DNA of 64,000 nucleotides from Microbacterium sufflavum (lineage in GTDB: Bacteria; Actinomycetota; Actinomycetes; Actinomycetales; Microbacteriaceae): contig NZ_CP078076.1 in NCBI RefSeq assembly GCF_023101165.1, forward strand, positions 1,550,001 to 1,614,000, written 5' to 3'. This document shows, piece by piece, positions 40,255 through 47,757 of this stretch. Both the position numbers and the translations under genes were made by a program. Within the stretch, counting starts at the first letter, position 1. Every line of letters starts with the position of its first letter. The notes under the pieces were generated by a model. It was not told the DNA's origin. It made no database searches and saw nothing but the letters and a program-made list of their open reading frames with translations.

Positions 40255-40647
40255 ATGGAGACGACGATGAAGAGCAACGACAATGGGCGGCGGTTCGCGC
40301 GCTGGGGAAAGCTGGCGGTGGCGTCGGGAGCCGTCGCGGTCGCCTGCGGGATCGCGTTCGCGGCTCCCGCCTCGGCCGATGACGGCTACGGAGGCTACGA
40401 CTTCGGCTCCGGCAACACGTACAGCTGGGGCCAGGGGTACGACGGCGGCTACGGCTACGGCAGCTCCTACGGCGACGGGTGGGGTCAGCCCAACGGATCG
40501 TCGAACTGGTGGGCGTCGAACGACGTCGTGCAGAACGTGCTGCAGGGCAACTCCTGGGCCGGAGCGCCCAGCGTGCAGAACTCGGGATACTCGCCGCAGC
40601 AGGTCTCCTCGTGGGGCAACAGCCTGTTCTCGTCGTGGTGGCGCTGA
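40255..40647 (+). CDS. Small secreted Gly/Tyr/Ser/Trp-rich protein
   Basis: 130 residues with no family I recognise. A signal peptide with basic start (RRFARWGK) and hydrophobic core ends at PASA-DD near residue 42. The mature part is rich in Gly, Tyr, Ser, Asn and Trp (DGYGGYDFGSGNTYSWGQGY, then GGYGYGSSYGDGWG) and ends in FSSWWR. Such composition is seen in self-assembling or adhesive surface proteins, which is only a suggestion here. AAGGAAGAG is placed well for ATG 40255; a second ATG at 40267 is possible. It is preceded by an inverted-repeat leader and followed by a bidirectional terminator. Confidence 0.8.
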   Translation: METTMKSNDNGRRFARWGKLAVASGAVAVACGIAFAAPASADDGYGGYDFGSGNTYSWGQGYDGGYGYGSSYGDGWGQPNGSSNWWASNDVVQNVLQGNSWAGAPSVQNSGYSPQQVSSWGNSLFSSWWR

Positions 40648-40722
40648 ACGCTCGTCGCGTTTCGGTCGCGCAGCGGTGAGCACGAGTTCCTGACCGCGTC
40701 GGCGGCCCCCACCGCGCAGAGT

Positions 40723-40756
40723 TCGACCCCTGGACGTCCGGACGTCCAGGGGTCGA
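40723..40756. terminator. 34-bp perfect palindrome, bidirectional terminator
   Basis: A perfect dyad with no loop. Its core TGGACGTCCGGACGTCCA contains two copies of the self-complementary GGACGTCC. It lies between the ends of two convergent genes (40647 and 40764), so a bidirectional terminator is the simplest reading. Confidence 0.75.
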
Positions 40757-40763
40757 GGTCTGC

Positions 40764-41240
40764 TCAGCGGAGGGCCGCGGCCGCGTCGGCCAGATGCCGG
40801 GCGTTGTGGTTGAGCACCTTCACGATGATGCCGTGGCGGCGCAGCTCGGCGACCGTGCGGGCGCCTTCCTCGCTGTCGCGGCCGAGCGCGGCGATCGTCG
40901 CGACGACCAGCACGTCACCGGCGTGCAGGGTGCCGATGAGACGGGCGATCCGGTCGCTCCAGCTCTCCAGGATGTCCGGGGCCGGATGGCGGAAGCCCTC
41001 GATGGGCACGCCGAAGCGGGTGAGGTCGGCGCGCTGCTCCACAACCGAGGGCATGTCGTCGCGGGAGACGACGAGGCCGACCAGGCGGGAGCCATCGGGC
41101 CGGGCGAGCCAGAAGTTGCGGTTCGCCTGCAGCTCGGTGAAGCACTTGGGGCACTCGGCGGCCGCGTGCGGCAGATGCAGCGGGCTCGTCAGGGCCTCGT
41201 CGACGGATGCCGCCGTCGTGGGTTCGATCGTCTCGCTCAT
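40764..41240 (-). CDS. Resolvase-fold protein without DNA-binding domain
   Basis: 158 residues. A short N-terminal part has one CPKC pair (about residues 30-33). The rest resembles the serine recombinase catalytic fold: LVGLVVSRDDMPSVVEQRADL aligns with the usual Y-A-R-V-S-T-x-x-Q stretch, and GDVLVVATIAALGRDSEEGARTVAELRRHGIIVKVLN with the later D-R-L-x-R-S helix. A serine is kept but the preceding arginine is replaced by valine, and there is no C-terminal helix-turn-helix, so recombination activity is doubtful. GGAGG precedes the ATG. No inverted repeats or att-like sites are seen around it. Confidence 0.7.
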   Translation of the reverse strand: MSETIEPTTAASVDEALTSPLHLPHAAAECPKCFTELQANRNFWLARPDGSRLVGLVVSRDDMPSVVEQRADLTRFGVPIEGFRHPAPDILESWSDRIARLIGTLHAGDVLVVATIAALGRDSEEGARTVAELRRHGIIVKVLNHNARHLADAAAALR

Positions 41241-41353
41241 CGCGCACCTCCGTCCTCCATTGTGCCCTGTCCGCGATCCGATCTGTGCCCTGCGGGCACC
41301 CGCCGGGCGTCCGGTTTTGCACCCGTGGCGGGAGCCCGACCAGAATAGGGGTC

Positions 41354-41920
41354 ATGCGTCGCCTCACCGCTGTCCTTCTCGCGTCCGCCTCGCTCCTCCT
41401 GCTGGCCGGATGCGCCCCATCGGAGGACGAGCGGCGCGGCGACCTCGCGGCCGAACTGGAGGGCATCGACGGCGTGGACATCGCGCGCGTGGACAGCGTC
41501 GAGGTCGTGGTCGCGACCGAACCGGGGCTGTCCGAGGACGACTCCGCGGAGGTGCTGCAGGGCGTGCGCGATCTCGTGCTCGCGCAGGACGACGCCGAGG
41601 ACTACACCTCCGTCGCCGTCTGGTTCTACGGACAGGGCGAGAGCTCGTGGACCGGTGACTGGGGCCTCGGCGCGATCGCCGCGGACGGGTTCGACCAGCA
41701 GGCGGCGTTCCTCGCGTCGCTCGCCGGCTGGGACGGCGTCACCGCCGCCGATGCTCCCGTGAGCAGCGTCGAGCTGAAGGTGACGCGGAACGACGACCAG
41801 GTCGTGGAGCTCACGGCGAGCGCCGAGTCGGCGGGTGTCGCGGACGAGTGGAAGACCGAACTGCAGGAGCTGTGGACCTCCAGCGGCGGTGACGCGGATC
41901 AGGCGATCCGCTGGCGCTGA
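41354..41920 (+). CDS. Lipoprotein of unknown function
   Basis: 188 residues. A lipoprotein signal with lipobox LAGC gives a mature N-terminal cysteine at residue 20. The mature domain (about 25-188) is acidic, alpha/beta in character, and has the pattern VEVVVATEPGLSEDDSAEVLQGVRDLV, similar in style to small actinobacterial envelope lipoproteins; no enzyme motif is seen. It ends 18 bases before the end of the convergent 762-residue protein operon, so a link to that operon is possible but unproven. Confidence 0.8.
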   Translation: MRRLTAVLLASASLLLLAGCAPSEDERRGDLAAELEGIDGVDIARVDSVEVVVATEPGLSEDDSAEVLQGVRDLVLAQDDAEDYTSVAVWFYGQGESSWTGDWGLGAIAADGFDQQAAFLASLAGWDGVTAADAPVSSVELKVTRNDDQVVELTASAESAGVADEWKTELQELWTSSGGDADQAIRWR

Positions 41921-41938
41921 GCGAACGCGCCCCGCAGG

Positions 41939-42220
41939 TTACGGGGTTCCGCCGTTCGCGGCACTGGTGATCTCGGCCTCCTGCGTCTCGAACGCGGTCG
42001 CGGCATCGCGGGCGACCACGCCCGCACCGGCGGTCATGCTCTGCAGCTGCAGCAGCGTGCCCTTGGCCCACATCGCCCAGGTGTCGGCGGCCGCGGAGAC
42101 GGCGGAGCTGCCGCACGCGCCGAGTGCGAGGTCCACGTCGAGGCTCATGGCCCATGCGGTGCTCTGCAGCGTGCCGCCGGTCGCGCCGACGGCTTCGGAG
42201 TCGAACTGGAGATCGGTCAT
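41939..42220 (-). CDS. WXG100-size helical protein, third gene of the candidate effector operon
   Basis: 93 residues with two helices, of ESAT-6/EspC-like size. It begins MTDLQFDSEAVGATGGTLQ and has a Trp-rich middle (AADTWAMWAKGTLLQLQ), then a helix ending AEITSAANGGTP. In type VIIb systems, large LXG/WXG-type effectors often need small helical targeting partners encoded beside them; this gene is well placed for such a role (inference). Its ATG shares one base with the stop of the 57-residue lipoprotein gene. Confidence 0.75.
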   Translation of the reverse strand: MTDLQFDSEAVGATGGTLQSTAWAMSLDVDLALGACGSSAVSAAADTWAMWAKGTLLQLQSMTAGAGVVARDAATAFETQEAEITSAANGGTP

Positions 42221-42393
42221 CACGGCACCTTCACATCGTCGGGGGAGTAGGTCTCGGTGGGGTCGGGTCGGGGGTCGCCGGAGGGTGCCGACGGCTCTGT
42301 GGAGACCGCGCGCGGAGCGGCTGCGGCGGGCGTGCAGCCGACGAGCGCGATCCCGCCGATCAGGATGAGCGCCCAGCCGCCGGATCGCCGCAT
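42220..42393 (-). CDS. Very small lipoprotein, second gene of the candidate effector operon
   Basis: 57 residues, consisting of a lipoprotein signal (RRSGGWALILIGGIALVGC, Cys22) and a 35-residue Pro/Ser/Asp-rich tail. No domain is visible. It overlaps its neighbours by one base at both ends, which supports it being a real gene. It might be an immunity or anchoring factor for the upstream product, but nothing in the sequence proves that. Confidence 0.65.
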   Translation of the reverse strand: MRRSGGWALILIGGIALVGCTPAAAAPRAVSTEPSAPSGDPRPDPTETYSPDDVKVP

Positions 42394-44681
42394 CAGGTGC
42401 CCTCCGCCCACGAGGTGTTGGCCTCGACACCGCGCTGGTAGTCGGCGAACATCTCGCGGGCGAGGTCGTCGACCTGTCCCGCCGAGAGGCCCTCGGTCAT
42501 TCCCAGGTCCACGAGCATCTGCTCGATGGTCTCCATGGTCGCGATCTCGCGGCCGTTCGCCGCGTCGGCCTGAGCCTCCAGCAGCGCCTCGTGCGAGTTC
42601 GCCCACGCCGCCGTCGCCTGTCCGGAGCCCCAGTCGGAGACGCCGCCGATCACGGCGCTCTGCGCCACATCGATCACCACGCTCCCGCCGGCCACGAGGA
42701 CGTCGCCCACGGCCGGGATCGGGATCAGGCCGACCACGGTGCCCACTCCGTCGATCGCGGCCTGGACCGCTTCGTCGTGACGGGTCGCCTCGCCGAGGGC
42801 GGCTCCCGCCGGGGAGCCGTCGAGCCAGCCCTGCAGCTCCACGACACGCTCCAGGGCGTCGGCCTTGAAGGCGCTGTCGGCGGGCGCCAGGTCGGCGATC
42901 GCGATGAGCGCGTCCTGGTACTGCTGCACCGACTGGGCGATGACCGCGGCGCCGGCGGACGGCGTGTCCCCGTCGCTCCAGGCGGCCGTGCCGAGGAGCT
43001 GCGCGAGCTGCGCCTGCGTGACATCGGGGATCGCGCGCGGGTCGTCCGTCCCGATCAGCAGGTTCTCGAAGTACGGACGGGTTCCCGCGGCCGGGTCGCT
43101 CTCGCTGATGGCCTCGGAGAAGTAGGGCATCGCGACCGAGATGCCCTCGGCGACGCGCACCTGGCCGATGCTCGTGAGGTTCTCCGGCAGGAACGATTCG
43201 TTGCCGGTGAGCTCGCGCACGACCTGGGTGGTGAGTTCCGCCACGCGCTGCCACGTCTCGGGGTTGTACGTGTGGGTCGCATCGGCCGGGCCTCCCGCGG
43301 CCTGCTGCGCGCCGGCCCACAGAGCTCCGGGCCCTTCGAAGCCGTCGCCGGACGAGTTCGCGCTCCAATCGCGCTCACCGAACCAGTACTCGATGCGGCC
43401 GTCGCCGAGGTCGCCGTCGCCGAACGGGTCGTTCTCGGTGGAGGTGAGCCAGTCGAGGGCCGCGTCGGGGTAGGTGCCGAGGGTGGAGAAGATGCGCCCG
43501 GCCAGATCGTCGACGCGGTTGCCGTCGAGTCCGGTCTGCTCGCCCTCCAGGAACGCCAGGGTGCGGCCGCCCGCGTTCGGGGAGAAGTCGGTCCAGCCCC
43601 CGTAGAGCATGCTGGCGGGGTCGCGCTCGATGCGATCGATCTCGTCAGCCATCGCCACCGTGAGGTTCACCCCGAGCGGGTGGTTCTTCTCGTCGGAGAA
43701 CAGGAAGCCGATCGCGGCGACCGCGCCGCCGACGCTCGACGAGGCGCCGGTGAGCATGCTCTCGGCGAAGTCCTTCGACGTCGACTCCATCCAGATCTGG
43801 GATCCGGTCGACAGGCCGCCGCGGATCGACGTCGCCAGGGCGAGCGCCGTCGCACCGGCAAGGCCGTCCACCATGACGGCGTCGCCGAGGTTGTCGATCA
43901 TCGAGACGGTGTTCTCGCCGCCGACCTCCAGGAAGAACTGCGACATGACGAACGTGTCGTCGCCCCACACGTCGAAGAAGTCCTGCATCGCCTGCAGGTT
44001 CTCGTCGGTGATGTCGCCCTCGGCGATCTCGTCCGCCACGTTCGCGAACGCGTCGCCGAGGTTGTCGTAGTTCAGGTCGTCGATGTCGTCGATGCCCGCG
44101 AAGCTCAGCGCCGACTGCATGGCGTCCCAGCGCGGAGAGGCCGGCGGGGCGAGGGCGGCCACCAGCGTGCTGTCGGCGGTCTCGCGCTGCGTGGCGAGGG
44201 CCTTGAGCTGGTTCGCGGCCTGCCGCATGTCGGCGAGGCCCGCGGTGGTGCCGCTCGGCACCCACAGGCCCGGCTGCAGCGTGGGGCTGGGGGCGTTGAA
44301 CGTGTAGGTCGAGAGCGGGAACGGGCTCTCCTCGGCCTCGGCGGCCTTCCACGTCGCATAGCCGTTCGCATACGCCTGGTGGGCGGCGGCGGTCGCGGCG
44401 CGGATGCGGTCGACCTCGGCGGCGTAGGCCGTGAGCGCCGACTGCACGGCGGCGAACTCGGTGGTCAGCTCGGTGCACAGGTTCTGCGGCTTGGTGAGCG
44501 AGGTCCGGAAGGCCGCACCGGCGTCACCCGCCCACACCTCGTCCGTGGTGCTCGTCGCGGCGTTCGCCAGCGCCGAGCGCACCGTCTCGGTCCCGGTGCT
44601 GCGGTTGCTCACGCGCGTCGCCGCGTCGTTCACCGCGCTCGTGACCCCGCGCCCCGGATGCAGATCGTCCCACTGTGCCAT
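42393..44681 (-). CDS. Large protein with WXG-type N-terminus, candidate type VII effector
   Basis: 762 residues. The first 100 residues form a helical WXG/LXG-like domain with a true W-A-G turn (TSTTDEVWAGDAGAAFRTSL). The large middle part (about 120-600) is acidic and includes FFLEVGGENTVSMIDNLGDAV and several hydrophobic helices; it resembles uncharacterised large actinobacterial proteins of the DUF6571 kind (weak recall). The C-terminal part (about 630-762) has GTVVGLIPIPAVGDVLVAGG, a pore- or pre-toxin-like hydrophobic segment, then a helical tail. I see no nuclease or peptidase motif. GAGGAGGGG precedes the ATG. Promoter C carries the same operator as the island genes. Confidence 0.82.
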   Translation of the reverse strand: MAQWDDLHPGRGVTSAVNDAATRVSNRSTGTETVRSALANAATSTTDEVWAGDAGAAFRTSLTKPQNLCTELTTEFAAVQSALTAYAAEVDRIRAATAAAHQAYANGYATWKAAEAEESPFPLSTYTFNAPSPTLQPGLWVPSGTTAGLADMRQAANQLKALATQRETADSTLVAALAPPASPRWDAMQSALSFAGIDDIDDLNYDNLGDAFANVADEIAEGDITDENLQAMQDFFDVWGDDTFVMSQFFLEVGGENTVSMIDNLGDAVMVDGLAGATALALATSIRGGLSTGSQIWMESTSKDFAESMLTGASSSVGGAVAAIGFLFSDEKNHPLGVNLTVAMADEIDRIERDPASMLYGGWTDFSPNAGGRTLAFLEGEQTGLDGNRVDDLAGRIFSTLGTYPDAALDWLTSTENDPFGDGDLGDGRIEYWFGERDWSANSSGDGFEGPGALWAGAQQAAGGPADATHTYNPETWQRVAELTTQVVRELTGNESFLPENLTSIGQVRVAEGISVAMPYFSEAISESDPAAGTRPYFENLLIGTDDPRAIPDVTQAQLAQLLGTAAWSDGDTPSAGAAVIAQSVQQYQDALIAIADLAPADSAFKADALERVVELQGWLDGSPAGAALGEATRHDEAVQAAIDGVGTVVGLIPIPAVGDVLVAGGSVVIDVAQSAVIGGVSDWGSGQATAAWANSHEALLEAQADAANGREIATMETIEQMLVDLGMTEGLSAGQVDDLAREMFADYQRGVEANTSWAEGT

Positions 44682-44718
44682 GTCGTCGCCCCTCCTCGAC
44701 GGTGTCCCGTCCGCAGCA

Positions 44719-44764
44719 AATCTACCGGGGCGGCACGAACGCGGCGATGGGCAGAACTCCCCAT
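44719..44764 (-). promoter_or_regulatory. Promoter C with ATGGGGA-N4-TCCCCAT-type operator, upstream of the 762-residue gene
   Basis: On the minus strand ATGGGGAGTTCTGCCCAT (44764-44747) has one mismatch in the second arm. After exactly 22 bases comes TAGATT (44724-44719), the -10 candidate, about 38 bases before the start codon. This is the same geometry as promoters A and B, on the opposite strand. Confidence 0.75.
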
Positions 44765-44778
44765 GCGCCCCAGGGCCG

Positions 44779-45777
<999 letters not shown>

Positions 45778-45819
45778 CTACGACCGTCGGCGCGGGGGTG
45801 CGCGGAGTACCCTCGACGC

Positions 45820-46704
45820 ATGACGTTCAATCCCGATGCCGACCTCTCCGGCAACACCACGCGCCGTCGCGGACGCACGGCTGCGATCGCCGGTGGCACC
45901 GGTATCGGCGTCCTCGGCCTGCTCGCCCTCATCGCCGGTCCGCTGCTGGGGATCGACCTGTCCGGACTCGTCGGCGGAGGGGCACCGAGCGGCGGCGGCG
46001 GTCCCGCCGAGGGGTCGGTGATCGAGAACTGCGACACGGGGGCCGACGCCAACGCCGACGTCGACTGCCGCATGGCCGGATCGCAGCTCGCGCTCGATGC
46101 GTTCTGGGAGGACCACGTCGAGGGGTACCGTGCCCCGCAGCTCATCGTCGTCGACGGCTCGACCCCCACGGCCTGCGGCACCGCGTCGAACGCCGTCGGC
46201 CCCTTCTTCTGCCCGGGCGACGAGACGGTCTACATCGACCCCACGTTCTTCCAGCTCATGCAGCAGCAGTTCGGGGCGACCGCCGGCAACCTCGCGCAGC
46301 TCTACATCGTCGGCCACGAGTGGGGCCACCACATCCAGTACATCACCGGGGTCATGGACCAGTACCCGAACAACGGCACGGGTCCCGGCAGCAACGGGGT
46401 GCGCACCGAGCTGCAGGCCGACTGCTACGCGGGGGCGTGGATCGGACAGATGTCGAAGAGCACGGATCCCAATGGGGTGCCGTACCTGCAGCCGTCGACC
46501 GAGGAGCAGCGCGTCGACGCCCTCAACGCGGCGTTCGCGGTCGGTGACGACCACATCCAGGAGCAGTCCGGCTTCGTGAACCCGGAGAGCTGGACGCACG
46601 GCTCGAGCGAGCAGCGGCAGCGCTGGTTCGCGGAGGGCTACGCCAACGGACTCGAGGCGTGCGGGCAGGTCTTCACGCTGCCCGCCGACCAGCTCGACCC
46701 GTAG
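45820..46704 (+). CDS. Neutral zinc metallopeptidase, YpfJ family
   Basis: 294 residues. One N-terminal transmembrane helix (about 22-45) puts the catalytic domain outside. The domain (about 65-290) carries H166-E-W-G-H170-H and the downstream glutamate in RTELQADCYAGAW, which together bind zinc. Two cysteine pairs (CDTG/DCRM and CGTA/FFCPG) fit disulfides of a secreted enzyme. YpfJ-like proteins are widespread but of unknown substrate. The start ATG 45820 was chosen from the coding pattern; it lacks a strong ribosome site. Confidence 0.92.
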   Translation: MTFNPDADLSGNTTRRRGRTAAIAGGTGIGVLGLLALIAGPLLGIDLSGLVGGGAPSGGGGPAEGSVIENCDTGADANADVDCRMAGSQLALDAFWEDHVEGYRAPQLIVVDGSTPTACGTASNAVGPFFCPGDETVYIDPTFFQLMQQQFGATAGNLAQLYIVGHEWGHHIQYITGVMDQYPNNGTGPGSNGVRTELQADCYAGAWIGQMSKSTDPNGVPYLQPSTEEQRVDALNAAFAVGDDHIQEQSGFVNPESWTHGSSEQRQRWFAEGYANGLEACGQVFTLPADQLDP

Positions 46705-46772
46705 ATCCCGGGCGGCGGCGACCGCTCCGCTACCGTGGAGATCGCACGACTGCACGACCGGCTGGGGGGCCG

Positions 46773-47747
46773 ATGATGACGAACACCGAGGGACTCTATC
46801 CCGCGATCGAGCCGTACGACACGGGCGAGCTGCTCGTCGGCGACGGCCACCGCGTGTACTGGGAGGTCAGCGGCAACCCCGACGGCAAGCCGGTGGTCTT
46901 CCTGCACGGCGGCCCCGGCAGTGGCACGTCGCCGTGGCAGCGCCGGTTCTTCGACCCCGACGCCTACCGCATCGTGCTGCTCGACCAGCGCGGGTGCGGA
47001 CGCAGCACCCCGTCGGCGAGCGAGCCCGACGCCGATCTGCGGCACGTCACGACGGCCCACCTGATCGCCGACCTCGAGCTGCTGCGCAAGAACCTCGGCA
47101 TCCCGCGGTGGCAGGTGTTCGGGGGCTCGTGGGGCAGCGCCCTCGCCCTCGCCTACGCCCAGGCGCATCCGGAGGTGGTGACCGAGCTCGTCCTGCGCGG
47201 CATCTTCACCCTGCGCCGCGCCGAGCTCGAGTGGTTCTACGAGGGCGGGGCTGCGGCGCTCTTCCCCGACCTGTGGGAGCGGTTCATCGCCCCGATCCCG
47301 GTGCTGGAGCGCTCGCGGCTCATCGAGGCGTACCACCGGCGGCTGTTCGACCCCGACCCCGCGGTGCACGTGCCCGCCGCGATCGCGTGGTCGACCTGGG
47401 AGGCCGCGACCGTGACGCTGCGCCCCGACCCCGAGCAGATCGCGGCGATGTCGGATCCGCGCCGGGCGACCGCGTTCGCGCGCATCGAGAACCACTTCTT
47501 CGTGCACGGCGGCTGGTGGGACGAGGGACAGCTGATCGCGGGCGTCGACGCGATCCGGCACATCCCGGCCGTGATCGTGCAGGGTCGGCACGACGTCGCG
47601 ACGCCCATGATGACCGCGTGGGATCTGCACCGCGCGTGGCCGGAGTCCGAGTTCGTGGTGGTCGACGATGCGGGGCACGCGGCCACGGAGCCCGGCATCA
47701 GCGCCGCGCTCCGCGCCGCAACCGACCGGTTCCGCGCGGAGGCCTGA
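46773..47747 (+). CDS. pip: Prolyl aminopeptidase
   Basis: A 324-residue alpha/beta hydrolase (family S33) that removes N-terminal proline from peptides. The oxyanion-hole motif is FLHGGPGSG, the nucleophile Ser lies in GGSWGSALALAYA, and the catalytic His in DDAGHAATEPG. DQRGCGRSTP and the cap-domain segment PDLWERFIAPIP are typical. ATG 46773 follows GGGGGG; an alternative ATG is the next codon. It ends 10 bases from the end of the convergent aldehyde dehydrogenase gene. Confidence 0.95.
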   Translation: MMTNTEGLYPAIEPYDTGELLVGDGHRVYWEVSGNPDGKPVVFLHGGPGSGTSPWQRRFFDPDAYRIVLLDQRGCGRSTPSASEPDADLRHVTTAHLIADLELLRKNLGIPRWQVFGGSWGSALALAYAQAHPEVVTELVLRGIFTLRRAELEWFYEGGAAALFPDLWERFIAPIPVLERSRLIEAYHRRLFDPDPAVHVPAAIAWSTWEAATVTLRPDPEQIAAMSDPRRATAFARIENHFFVHGGWWDEGQLIAGVDAIRHIPAVIVQGRHDVATPMMTAWDLHRAWPESEFVVVDDAGHAATEPGISAALRAATDRFRAEA

Positions 47748-47757
47748 CCCCGCGGCG

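Noticed and set aside
40764..41240. The resolvase-like gene as a sign of a transposon or integrated element
   Set aside because: No terminal inverted repeats, target duplication, tRNA end or other mobile gene is seen around it.
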